From Candidatus Enterousia intestinigallinarum (GTDB lineage Bacteria; Pseudomonadota; Alphaproteobacteria; Rs-D84), in contig OX097180.1 in NCBI GenBank assembly GCA_944407095.1, positions 124,001 to 188,000 on the forward strand: a stretch of 64,000 bases of DNA. Direction: 5' to 3'. Position numbers and translations under genes: made by a program. Numbering within the stretch: position 1 is the stretch's first letter; every line of letters begins with the position of its first letter. Shown here one piece after another: positions 7,462-14,757 of the stretch. The notes below the pieces were generated by a model. It saw only the letters and a program-made list of their open reading frames with translations. It was not told where the DNA came from and did no database searches.

Positions 7462-7863
7462 TTATTTGTCCGCCTGTTTTTCTGCCTTTCCCGCAGATGC
7501 AGCCGACAAATCTTCGACGATACGCGCCTTTTTGCCGGACAATCCACGCAGGAAGAACAGTTTTGCACGACGAACCTTACCAGTGCGAACCTTTTCGATT
7601 TTTTCAATCGCCGGGCTGTACAGCGGGAATTTACGTTCCACACCGACACCGTATGATTCGCGACGAACGGTAAAAGATGCATTATTGCCGTCACCACCGT
7701 CACGGGCGATAACAACGCCTTCAAAAACCTGGATGCGGAACTTGTCGCCATCCTTGATTTTGACGTGTACTTTGACGGTATCACCGGACTTAAATGCCGG
7801 GATTTTTTTGTCGCCCTTTAACTTTTCAATCTGGGCCTGTTCGATTTTTTTAATAATGCTCAT
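7462..7863 (-). CDS. rplS: Large ribosomal subunit protein bL19
   Basis: 133 residues, usual length ~115 plus a charged C-terminal tail ([14 protein letters not shown]). The [52 protein letters not shown] and [19 protein letters not shown] motifs are those of bL19, which sits at the 30S-50S interface. Last gene of the classical rpsP-rimM-trmD-rplS operon, 3 nt after trmD, ended by the terminator at 7421-7449. Confidence 0.98.
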   Translation of the reverse strand: MSIIKKIEQAQIEKLKGDKKIPAFKSGDTVKVHVKIKDGDKFRIQVFEGVVIARDGGDGNNASFTVRRESYGVGVERKFPLYSPAIEKIEKVRTGKVRRAKLFFLRGLSGKKARIVEDLSAASAGKAEKQADK

Positions 7864-7866
7864 TTT

Positions 7867-8547
7867 TCATTTTCCTTCTATTAAATCCGGACGACGTTGT
7901 TTTGTTATTTCGTCCGATTGTTGTTTCCGCCACCGTTCTATATTGCCGTGGTGACCGGACAGCAGGACTTCTGGGACATTATGTCCACGCCATACCGACG
8001 GGCGGGTATATAACGGCCATTCCAACCCCCCGATTTCAAAACTTTCATTGGCCGTGGCATCCGCGCCACCGCCCAGCACATTATCCATCACGCGAACCAC
8101 ACTGTCAATAAAAACTTGTGCGGCAATTTCACCGCCCGACAGTATATAATCGCCAATGGATAATTCCATTATATCATATTCATCAATGATTCGCTGATCA
8201 ATGCCTTCGTACCGACCACACAGCAGGGTGAATACTCCATTTGGTTGCCCGGCAAATTCACGAACCATTTTTTGTGTCAATCGTGGCCCGCGTGGTGAAA
8301 AATAAATTATTTTACCGCGATTTTTAACCGAATCCAGCGCGTCGCCCAACACGTCTGCACGCATAACCTGGCCAACGCCACCGCCAAATTGTTCGTCATC
8401 AACACTGCCATAGTTGTCGTGGGCAAAATCACGAATGTTTATTGCATCATACGACCAAATATCATTATTCAAAGCACGCCCGACAACCCCGCCACCCAAC
8501 GTGCCAGGAAACATTTCCGGAAAAATGGTCAGTATGTTGAAATGCAT
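7867..8547 (-). CDS. trmD: tRNA (guanine-N1)-methyltransferase
   Basis: 226 residues. TrmD methylates G37 of tRNAs reading CNN codons using S-adenosylmethionine, preventing frameshifts. The deep-trefoil-knot SPOUT signature is visible: LLCGRYEGIDQRII, ELSIGDYILSGGEIAA and the following helix IDSVVRVM. The catalytic Asp region GGGVGQVMRADV is present, and the C-terminal domain (YTRPSVWRGHNVPEVLLSGHHGNIERWR) is complete. It lies 1 nt downstream of rimM and 3 nt upstream of rplS, the conserved order. Confidence 0.98.
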   Translation of the reverse strand: MHFNILTIFPEMFPGTLGGGVVGRALNNDIWSYDAINIRDFAHDNYGSVDDEQFGGGVGQVMRADVLGDALDSVKNRGKIIYFSPRGPRLTQKMVREFAGQPNGVFTLLCGRYEGIDQRIIDEYDIMELSIGDYILSGGEIAAQVFIDSVVRVMDNVLGGGADATANESFEIGGLEWPLYTRPSVWRGHNVPEVLLSGHHGNIERWRKQQSDEITKQRRPDLIEGK

Positions 8548-8548
8548 T

Positions 8549-9016
8549 TTATAACACAGTTATTGTTTTGCTTTTTACATCAACCGTTGCGCCGACAAAC
8601 GACACCATTTCGCCACTATCCAGTTCCAATATGTCGCCGCCGCCATAGTTTTGAATATCATCAACGACACCTATGACCAGTCCGTCACGTACAACACGCA
8701 TACCGATTAAATCGGTCTGATAGTATTCACCATCGGCCAATTCCGGCAAATCGTCGCGATTTATAAACAATTCAACCCCGCGCAACAGTTCCGCGGCATT
8801 GCGGTCATTGACGCCATCTATTCTGGCAACAATCACCGACGATGTTGGGTTTAACGGACGTACAAAATGGAACGCACCGGCCGCCAATTTAGGACTATAT
8901 ACCGGCAGCGTTTTCATATCCGTTGGTGTCGCGGTATATGTTTGCACACGCACTTCGCCACGAATTCCCTGTGGCGCAACAATTTTTCCGACCAAGATTT
9001 TTTTGTTGTCCGTCAT
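8549..9016 (-). CDS. rimM: 16S rRNA processing protein RimM
   Basis: 155 residues. RimM assists maturation of the 30S head, binding uS19. The N-terminal domain starts with VGKIVAPQGIRGEVRV and the PRC-barrel C-terminal domain contains EYYQTDLIGMRVV, IGVVDDIQNYGGGDILEL and SFVGATVDV, as usual. It follows rpsP after a 51-nt gap that contains a GC-rich hairpin (9038-9061) and abuts trmD. Confidence 0.96.
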   Translation of the reverse strand: MTDNKKILVGKIVAPQGIRGEVRVQTYTATPTDMKTLPVYSPKLAAGAFHFVRPLNPTSSVIVARIDGVNDRNAAELLRGVELFINRDDLPELADGEYYQTDLIGMRVVRDGLVIGVVDDIQNYGGGDILELDSGEMVSFVGATVDVKSKTITVL

Positions 9017-9037
9017 ATTAAAATAATAACTGTATAA

Positions 9038-9061
9038 TGCCCGGGTGTATCCCGGGCATTC
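9038..9061 (-). other. GC-rich hairpin between rpsP and rimM
   Basis: AATGCCCGGG/CCCGGGCATT palindrome directly after the rpsP stop on the minus strand. It lacks a clean T-tract, so it is more likely an mRNA-processing or stabilising hairpin, or a partial attenuator that raises rpsP relative to rimM-trmD, than a full terminator. Confidence 0.5.
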
Positions 9062-9067
9062 GCAAAA

Positions 9068-9520
9068 TTATTCAGCCACTGTTTCCGCAGGTGTGTCCGC
9101 TGGGGCGGATTCTTCAGCTGGCGCTTCAGCCGCGGCTTTGGCAGCTGCTTCAGCGGCGGCCTGTTCTTCGGCTATTTTTGCCAATTTATCCTGCTTGTCT
9201 TTAATTTTCTGCAGTGTTTTTTCAGATTGCTGATTCTTTTTTGTCTGGTTCGGAATAGTACGTGCTGCAACCAAACCGGCATTTGCCAAGAAACGATATA
9301 CACGGTCGGATGGTTTGGCACCCTTGGCCAACCAGGCCTTGATTTCATCGACTTTCAAGATAACACGCTTTTCGTTGTCGCGTGCCAACATCGGGTCGTA
9401 TTTACCGACGACTTCCAAAATATTGCCGGAATTACGCGCATTACGGGAATCCGTAACAACAACGTGATAGTATGGGCGCTTTTTAGCACCGAAACGGGCC
9501 AATCTGATAACAGTTGCCAT
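9068..9520 (-). CDS. rpsP: Small ribosomal subunit protein bS16
   Basis: 150 residues; the conserved ~80-residue core starts MATVIRLARFGAKKRPYYHVVV (split motif) and includes DSRNARNSG, EVVGKYDPM and AKGAKPSDRVYRFL. The remaining ~65 residues are a Lys/Gln then Ala/Glu-rich tail, disordered in appearance, such as is found in some alphaproteobacterial bS16 proteins but longer than in E. coli (82 residues). First gene of the rpsP-rimM-trmD-rplS operon. AAGGAGCAAAATT precedes the ATG. Confidence 0.97.
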   Translation of the reverse strand: MATVIRLARFGAKKRPYYHVVVTDSRNARNSGNILEVVGKYDPMLARDNEKRVILKVDEIKAWLAKGAKPSDRVYRFLANAGLVAARTIPNQTKKNQQSEKTLQKIKDKQDKLAKIAEEQAAAEAAAKAAAEAPAEESAPADTPAETVAE

Positions 9521-9654
9521 AATTTTGCTCCTTCATATTTATAAACTGTTTTATCCACAAAGAAAACCAACATCAAGGACGAATACTCGTCGGTTGATGG
9601 CCCACACGCATACCGCGTACTGGATTTACTATAATGGCAATCTTTGGGATTTGC
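9521..9654 (-). promoter_or_regulatory. Leader of the rpsP operon with stem-loop
   Basis: About 134 nt between the predicted transcript start and rpsP. It contains a strong stem-loop on the minus strand with arms CATCAA..GACGA and TCGTC..TTGATG (about 9571-9599). It may be an autoregulatory site for a ribosomal protein or an RNA-stabilising hairpin; no T-tract, so not an ordinary terminator. Confidence 0.4.
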
Positions 9655-9660
9655 GGAGTT

Positions 9661-9689
9661 ATTATGTACAAAAAAATAAAAAAAGTCAA
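9661..9689 (-). promoter_or_regulatory. Promoter of the rpsP-rimM-trmD-rplS operon
   Basis: Minus strand -35 TTGACT (9684-9689), 17-nt T-rich spacer, -10 CATAAT (9661-9666). Confidence 0.6.
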
Positions 9690-9780
9690 ATTATTTGTTG
9701 TTTTTTATGATGATTTATAAATCACAATGTTATATACTAAATTTGCAAACGCACAAAATGTATAATTTAAGGAGAAACAT

Positions 9781-10191
9781 ATGAAAAAACTGTCACTGTT
9801 GGCACTGGTTGCCGTATCACTGGCGGCGTGCGGCGATAACAAACCGACACCGGCCGATTTTGCAACAATCGAAACAGAAATTCAGAACGTTGCCGCCCAG
9901 GGCGAAAACATTTCTATTGTTGCGTTGGGTCAGGCGGGGGATTATATCTTGCCGCTGCCGGCAACAGATGCATTGACTGCAATCGCGGCCAAGGATAAAA
10001 CCGTAACATTTTTGTCGGTTGAAAACCCGGCCCAATATGTCGCAGAAGGTACCTGTCTGTTGAACATAATTCCGCAGAACACAATGGCTGCAATGAACAC
10101 ACCGGAAAATAAGTGCAATTTCCGCCTGTTCTGTGGCACGGCTGAAGATATGGGTGCAGAAGTTTACGCGGTAGAGGTTTGTTCTGAATAA
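9781..10191 (+). CDS. Small putative lipoprotein
   Basis: 136 residues. MKKLSLLALVAVSLAAC is a lipoprotein signal with lipobox LAAC (Cys17), so the protein is probably membrane-anchored in the periplasm. The mature part is mixed alpha/beta with three Cys near the C-terminus (TCLLNII, NKCNFRLFCGT, VEVCSE). No family was recognised. It is monocistronic: preceded by an A/T-rich region with TATAAT at 9762-9767 and an AAGGAGAAAC ribosome-binding site, and followed by the terminator at 10216-10244. Confidence 0.75.
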   Translation: MKKLSLLALVAVSLAACGDNKPTPADFATIETEIQNVAAQGENISIVALGQAGDYILPLPATDALTAIAAKDKTVTFLSVENPAQYVAEGTCLLNIIPQNTMAAMNTPENKCNFRLFCGTAEDMGAEVYAVEVCSE

Positions 10192-10215
10192 CATCAAATC
10201 CGCATTTTACACAAT

Positions 10216-10244
10216 AAAAAATCCCCAAGTTTGGGGATTTTTTA
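10216..10244. terminator. Bidirectional terminator, lipoprotein/gdhA
   Basis: A6-TCCCCAA-GT-TTGGGGA-T6 hairpin between converging genes. Confidence 0.85.
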
Positions 10245-10266
10245 TTGTATTGTCAAACAACGGTAT

Positions 10267-11520
10267 TTAATACCACCCGCGCAGTTTCATTGCTGTTGCC
10301 ACACGCTTGATAGAGTGCATATATGCCGCTTCGCGCATTGATACGTTGTATTCTTCTTTGATTTTATAAATCGCATCAAAGGCGCTTTTCATTGCGACAA
10401 TTTCTTTTTGTTCGACTTCGGCTTCTTCCCAATAATAGCCATAACGGTTTTGAACCCACTCAAAATAAGAAACCGTAACACCGCCGGCATTGGCCAGAAT
10501 ATCCGGAACAACGGTCACGCCATTGTTCAACAAAATTTCTTCACCTTCCAATGTGGTGGGGCCGTTTGCACCTTCGACAACCAATTTAGTTTTAATCAAC
10601 GGTGCGGTATCTTTGTTTATCGTGTTTTCCATTGCACACGGCGACAGAACATCAACGTCCAATCCCCAGAACTGTTCAATGCTGATTTCTGTGGCACCCG
10701 GGAATCCCTTGATACTGCCTTTGTTTTCAGATTTGAACTGCATCAACGCATCAATATCCAAACCATTTTCGTTAAACAGCGTTGTGTTCCATTCGGCAAT
10801 CGCAACAATGCGTGCACCCATATCGTGCGCACATTTGGCAGTAAAGCTGCCAACATTGCCAAAGCCCTGGATTGCTATGCGTGCACCGCGCATTTCCTTG
10901 TTTTGTTTTTTCAGTGCTTCGGACACAATAATTGCAATGCCCAGACCGGTTGCGGAATTGCGTCCCTTTGACCCGGCCAGTTCGACTGGTTTGCCGGTAA
11001 ATGTACCAAAAGACGATTCGCCAGACAACTTGATATATTCATCTGTCATCCACGCCATAATCTGGCCATTTGTGTTGACGTCTGGGGCAGGCACATCGCG
11101 CTTTTCACCCAAAATCGGATAAATCGCATCAACGTATCCACGGCACAGACGTTCTAATTCACCGGCCGATAATTCTTTGGGGTCAACAATAATGCCACCT
11201 TTGCCACCACCATACGGAATGCCGGTCACGGAACATTTGAACGTCATCCATATTGATAACGCCGCGACTTCGTCCCGTGTAACAGCGGGATGAAAGCGAA
11301 CGCCCCCCTTAGACGGGCCAACGGCAGTGTTATGCTGCGCACGGAAACCAGTAAAAACGCGAATAGAACCGTCGTCCATTTTTACCGGTATGGAAACTTC
11401 GACCATACGCTGCGGATATTTCAAAATTTCATAAACATCCGCTGGCATACCCAGTTTGTCACAAGCGACCTTGACACGTTGCTGAGCCGCGGTCAGCGGA
11501 TTCATATTTTCATTTGCCAT
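10267..11520 (-). CDS. gdhA: Glutamate dehydrogenase (Glu/Leu/Phe/Val family)
   Basis: 417 residues from the ATG at 11520, the usual length for hexameric class II enzymes; the AAAGGGAG ribosome-binding site supports this start over longer readings. It interconverts glutamate and 2-oxoglutarate plus ammonia. Seen are QHNTAVGPSKGGVRFHP, the catalytic-Lys motif YGGGKGGI, PAPDVNTN, the Rossmann dinucleotide site IQGFGNVGSFTA and the C-terminal EGANGPTT and LANAGGVTVSYFEWVQN motifs. Cofactor preference (NAD or NADP) cannot be decided by eye. It is the only amino-acid/nitrogen enzyme in this neighbourhood and is monocistronic. Confidence 0.95.
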   Translation of the reverse strand: MANENMNPLTAAQQRVKVACDKLGMPADVYEILKYPQRMVEVSIPVKMDDGSIRVFTGFRAQHNTAVGPSKGGVRFHPAVTRDEVAALSIWMTFKCSVTGIPYGGGKGGIIVDPKELSAGELERLCRGYVDAIYPILGEKRDVPAPDVNTNGQIMAWMTDEYIKLSGESSFGTFTGKPVELAGSKGRNSATGLGIAIIVSEALKKQNKEMRGARIAIQGFGNVGSFTAKCAHDMGARIVAIAEWNTTLFNENGLDIDALMQFKSENKGSIKGFPGATEISIEQFWGLDVDVLSPCAMENTINKDTAPLIKTKLVVEGANGPTTLEGEEILLNNGVTVVPDILANAGGVTVSYFEWVQNRYGYYWEEAEVEQKEIVAMKSAFDAIYKIKEEYNVSMREAAYMHSIKRVATAMKLRGWY

Positions 11521-11660
11521 AACTAAAACTCCCTTTATTGTTTGTTTAACAGGCAAGGGTAAATGTAGGACTGAAAATAATAAAAAGCAACAGGAAAAGG
11601 CCAACTGCGTTTTATGCTGGACTTTTTATCGTAACGGGTATAGAATCCAGCCATAAAAAC

Positions 11661-11734
11661 GCGGGCGTGGTATAATGGTAGCACGTCAGCTTCCCAAGCT
11701 GAAGACGAGGGTTCGATTCCCTTCGCCCGCACCA
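11661..11734 (+). tRNA. tRNA-Gly (anticodon CCC)
   Basis: Full cloverleaf: acceptor GCGGGCG/CGCCCGC, anticodon stem TCAGC/GCTGA around loop TTCCCAA giving anticodon CCC (reads GGG), T-loop TTCGATT, and an encoded CCA end (ACCA). It is followed immediately by palindromic repeats and a GIY-YIG gene. Confidence 0.95.
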
Positions 11735-11829
11735 CCCTTCGCCTCGGCGAGGCTTCGGGTGGCCGCGCCACACGTAAGACGAGCCGTTCAGGCAAAGGAG
11801 TGCCACACGAAGTCTTGACGAAGTGTGGC
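11735..11829. repeat. Palindromic repeat cluster after tRNA-Gly
   Basis: Two GC-rich palindromes: GCCTCGGCGAGGC (11741-11753) within a CCTTCG..CTTCGGG context, and GCCACAC (11802-11808) pairing with GTGTGGC (11823-11829) around a GAAGTCTTGACGAA loop. The style resembles short dispersed palindromic (REP-like) elements; only this copy was found in the window. Confidence 0.5.
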
Positions 11830-11851
11830 TGAATATAATATATATTCTAAT

Positions 11852-12097
11852 ATGTTTTATGTTTATCTTATACAATCTGAAAAATTTCCAAACCAAAGAT
11901 ATATTGGCTATTCCGCTAATTTGAAACAACGGTTGGTCGACCATAATGCCGGATATTCCAAACATACGGCAAAATTCAAACCCTGGAAATTAATAACCTA
12001 TATCGCATTTTCAAATGAAATATCCGCAAAAAATTTTGAGACATATCTAAAAAGCGGTTCTGGCCAGGCGTTTGCCAACAAACGATTGTGGCAATAA
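11852..12097 (+). CDS. GIY-YIG nuclease superfamily protein
   Basis: 81 residues from the ATG at 11852. The single GIY-YIG domain is visible: FYVYLIQS (the GIY strand, here VYL), RYIGYSANLKQRLVDHN (YIG plus catalytic Arg helix), and a conserved Glu region SAKNFETYLKSGSG with the usual basic end FANKRLW. Small stand-alone members (UPF0213/COG2827-like) are common and mostly of unknown role; some behave as mobile or repair nucleases. A GTG at 11825 in the palindrome would give 9 more residues but is unlikely. Location directly after tRNA-Gly and palindromes hints at transfer. Ended by a terminator at 12101-12122. Confidence 0.88.
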   Translation: MFYVYLIQSEKFPNQRYIGYSANLKQRLVDHNAGYSKHTAKFKPWKLITYIAFSNEISAKNFETYLKSGSGQAFANKRLWQ

Positions 12098-12100
12098 CAA

Positions 12101-12122
12101 ACCGACCTTGTGTCGGTTTTTT
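12101..12122 (+). terminator. Terminator after the GIY-YIG gene
   Basis: ACCGAC-CTTGT-GTCGGT stem followed by TTTTTATTTT. Confidence 0.75.
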
Positions 12123-12375
12123 ATTTTGATTTTTGCGATAATTCGTATTCCAATTTTTCTAACTTTGATTGAATCGATCGCATTAGTTTTTTATTTGTAT
12201 TACTGCGTGCCATTGTTTTACGCAACAGTTCTGCCTGGCGCGCAATCGCAAACGCGCCACACACTTTGGCGCGCGATTCCACCGACGACACCAATCCCAA
12301 CAACTGCGCCCAATCCATTTCCTGGGTGCTTTCGGGGCTGCGAAAATTCTTTGACGCGTTTCTTTTTTCGTTCAT
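12121..12375 (-). CDS. Small hypothetical protein, helical
   Basis: 84 residues, very charged, no signal peptide. The C-terminal half (RQAELLRKTMARS...LMRSIQSKLEKLEYELSQKSK) is a likely amphipathic helix or coiled coil. Unknown family. It starts 3 nt after the stop of the LysM-domain membrane protein gene, so the two are translated from one mRNA, and it converges on the GIY-YIG gene terminator. Confidence 0.6.
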   Translation of the reverse strand: MNEKRNASKNFRSPESTQEMDWAQLLGLVSSVESRAKVCGAFAIARQAELLRKTMARSNTNKKLMRSIQSKLEKLEYELSQKSK

Positions 12376-12378
12376 TTT

Positions 12379-13539
12379 TTATTTTGCACTGGCAGATGTA
12401 GGAATTTGTAATTGTTGTTGTGGAAATATTAAATCCGGATTTGCAATGTTGTTGCGTTCTGCGATTATACTGAACAAAACACCGCGACGCAGAAAATTGC
12501 GTGCAATAATCCACAAGCAATCGCCACGACGTACTGTATAGTATGTATCATCATCACCAGTCATTTGCGGCATTGTAAAATGATGTTTAACCTCTGCAAT
12601 GGCACGACCATCGCCATCGTGCAGGCGCACCGTCAAATCATATTCACGGCCTGGTTCCAACTGGCCAACGTCTGCCCCCAATCCAAAATGCTTATGATCA
12701 GAAACACGCGCGAATCCCAAATACTTGTCATCCAAAGACAATGACACACGCAACCGTGGCAAAGAATCACCAGTTACAACAATGCGTCCAGTATCCAGAT
12801 AATCAATCTTTGATACGACCAAATCGCCATCAACCAACATTGTCGGCGCCTGCAGTAAAGTGCTGCCGTCATTGGTCATCAACAGCGATACGGAATTGGT
12901 ATATCCACGTGGAGAAATATAAACAAAAACGTTTTCGTCAGATTCAACATCACCTTCGACGCCTATCAGTGAAATAGTATAGTTGCCTGCATCAAACGGT
13001 GTTGTCGGCGAATATACAAATTCGCCATTTTTATCGGTACGCGCGGTCGCAACGATATCGCCGTTTATCACAATAGACACACTTTTGTTCGGCATCCAGC
13101 GTCCCGCAACAACAACCGTTCCGGCGGGTTCTATTCTGACGATATCGAACATAGGCACCGTGTATTCAACAGTGGCATCGGCAACCTGTATTGTCGGTTC
13201 CGCAACAGGCGGCACAACAACAACTGTCGGATTGGGGCGATGAAAAAACGCAACCCAAACTGCAATCAGAACAACAATGACCGCACATAAAATCGGGAAC
13301 CAGTATGACGCCAGTCCGCTACGGCGCTGCGGCTGAACAATTTCGGATGTTGCGACGGATTGTGTATCATTTTTAGGATTCGGACGCGCAAATATATTTA
13401 ATGTCTTCAAAAAGCGTCGCGCAAAGTTACGGCGATTTTCCATCCAGTCGTTTTGCTGTGCAATAGCACTATCAATCAAATCATCTGTTGAACGCTTGGT
13501 TTTTCCCATATTTGTGTTGGCTTTGTTGTTTTTAGACAT
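12379..13539 (-). CDS. LysM-domain membrane protein
   Basis: 386 residues from the ATG at 13539, chosen because CAGGAG lies 9 nt upstream; the ORF opens 14 codons earlier. A ~75-residue basic cytoplasmic tail is followed by one transmembrane helix (WFPILCAVIVVLIAVWVAFF), a ~230-residue periplasmic region with Ig-like repeats (AGRWMPNKSVSIVINGDIVATARTD-type strands twice) and a C-terminal LysM domain (TVRRGDCLWIIARNF...IANPDLIFPQQQLQIP). It probably tethers the inner membrane to peptidoglycan. Its layout resembles LysM proteins that alphaproteobacteria encode near cell-wall genes, but no specific role is evident. Divergent from the phosphofructokinase gene. Confidence 0.85.
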   Translation of the reverse strand: MSKNNKANTNMGKTKRSTDDLIDSAIAQQNDWMENRRNFARRFLKTLNIFARPNPKNDTQSVATSEIVQPQRRSGLASYWFPILCAVIVVLIAVWVAFFHRPNPTVVVVPPVAEPTIQVADATVEYTVPMFDIVRIEPAGTVVVAGRWMPNKSVSIVINGDIVATARTDKNGEFVYSPTTPFDAGNYTISLIGVEGDVESDENVFVYISPRGYTNSVSLLMTNDGSTLLQAPTMLVDGDLVVSKIDYLDTGRIVVTGDSLPRLRVSLSLDDKYLGFARVSDHKHFGLGADVGQLEPGREYDLTVRLHDGDGRAIAEVKHHFTMPQMTGDDDTYYTVRRGDCLWIIARNFLRRGVLFSIIAERNNIANPDLIFPQQQLQIPTSASAK

Positions 13540-13650
13540 ACCGATATTCTCCTGAAACAATAAGTGTAATTCGTTGGACAAATTATTGCAAAAATAATTT
13601 CTTTGTCAACTTATTTGTGCTATAATTTACTGGATAAAAATGGGGATATT

Positions 13651-14730
13651 ATGAAAAAAATAGGCATTATGACAACCGGGGGCGATTGTTCCGGATTAAA
13701 CACAGTTATTCAACGTCTGTACCGTGGCGCAACCCTGCGTGGATGGCGTGTTATCGGTATATTGGACGGCACGGACGGACTGTGCACAACACCGCCACGC
13801 GTTGTGGAATTTAACAACGAAACATTACCCATAGAAAATGCGCGTCTGGCGGGTAGTTTCCTGCACAATGGGCGTGCCGACGCATTAAATTTTGAAACCG
13901 CGGCAGAAAACGGGAAATTGGAACATTTTAACAAACAGTTACGTAAATCGTTGCTGGAATTAAAACTGGATGCATTGGTTCTGATTGGTGGCAATGGCAG
14001 TTTGTCGTTGGCGTGGTGTAATCGTGAAATCTATTCAGGGCTGCAGTTGGTATGTATTCCTAAAACCATAGATATGGACATACCGTTGACGGATAAGACA
14101 ATCGGCTTTAATACTGCTGTTCAACAACTAACATCTTTTTGTGACCAGTTGATGTTGACGGCACGCAGTCATCACCGCTGGTTTGTAACCCAGACAATGG
14201 GGCGTGATTGTGGTCAACTGGCATTAAATGCTGGTATTGCAATCGGCGCAACGGCGATTTTAATTCCAGAAATAAAGTTTGATATAAATTCATTGATATC
14301 GCATATAAAAAATGCACCAACGGATTATGGCATTATCCTGGTATCCGAAGGAATATCATTACGCGGCCATTCGGGACGGCCGGCGGATATGATATCACGC
14401 AAACTGACGGCGGCGGGAATAGTGAACAGAACCGCATATCCGGAACATACCCAACGCGTTGGCGACACAACCGCAGCGGACAGAATATTGGCGACGCGTA
14501 TGGCGGACTGTGCACTGCGTGCGATTGAAAACAATGAAACATATGTAATGACCGCAATCAATGATTGTAAATGTGAAACGGTCAGTTTGGCGGACTTCTT
14601 TGACGCTGGATACGTCAGTGCCGATCCAAATATTCCGGACGTCCAGACATCCGATGCATACGTGTCGCCGGACGACCCACTGTTAAACATCGCCACCGAT
14701 ATGGGTATATATATTGGCGAAATTAAATAA
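13651..14730 (+). CDS. pfkA: 6-phosphofructokinase family enzyme with altered active site
   Basis: 359 residues from the ATG at 13651 (GGGGATATT before it; a TATAAT -10 box lies at 13620-13625). PfkA-fold: MTTGGDCSGLN phosphate-binding loop, GGNGS (113-117), PKTIDMDIPLTDKTIGFNTA (137-156) and MGRDCGQLAL. It should phosphorylate fructose 6-phosphate. Family knowledge: ATP enzymes carry GGDGS and PGTIDND, PPi enzymes GGDD and PKTIDND. Here Gly is kept at the ATP-type position while Lys is PPi-type, and the Mg-binding Asp of GGDGS is Asn and the Asn of TIDND is Met. Phosphodonor and activity are therefore uncertain. Monocistronic, with a terminator at 14731-14756. Confidence 0.85.
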   Translation: MKKIGIMTTGGDCSGLNTVIQRLYRGATLRGWRVIGILDGTDGLCTTPPRVVEFNNETLPIENARLAGSFLHNGRADALNFETAAENGKLEHFNKQLRKSLLELKLDALVLIGGNGSLSLAWCNREIYSGLQLVCIPKTIDMDIPLTDKTIGFNTAVQQLTSFCDQLMLTARSHHRWFVTQTMGRDCGQLALNAGIAIGATAILIPEIKFDINSLISHIKNAPTDYGIILVSEGISLRGHSGRPADMISRKLTAAGIVNRTAYPEHTQRVGDTTAADRILATRMADCALRAIENNETYVMTAINDCKCETVSLADFFDAGYVSADPNIPDVQTSDAYVSPDDPLLNIATDMGIYIGEIK

Positions 14731-14756
14731 AAACGGGGCAAACGCCCCGTTTTTAT
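14731..14756. terminator. Bidirectional terminator pfkA/secA
   Basis: AAACGGGGC-AAAC-GCCCCGTTTTTATTTT hairpin. The same GGGGCAAACGCCCC hairpin recurs at 22552-22580 and, with a TTT loop variant, at 17822-17852. Confidence 0.85.
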
Positions 14757-14757
14757 T

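Noticed and set aside
10408-11122. Plus-strand open frames of 187 and 210 codons across glutamate dehydrogenase
   Set aside because: They lie opposite a clearly conserved enzyme gene, have no ribosome-binding site or promoter and no recognisable protein pattern; such antisense frames are common on gdh genes.
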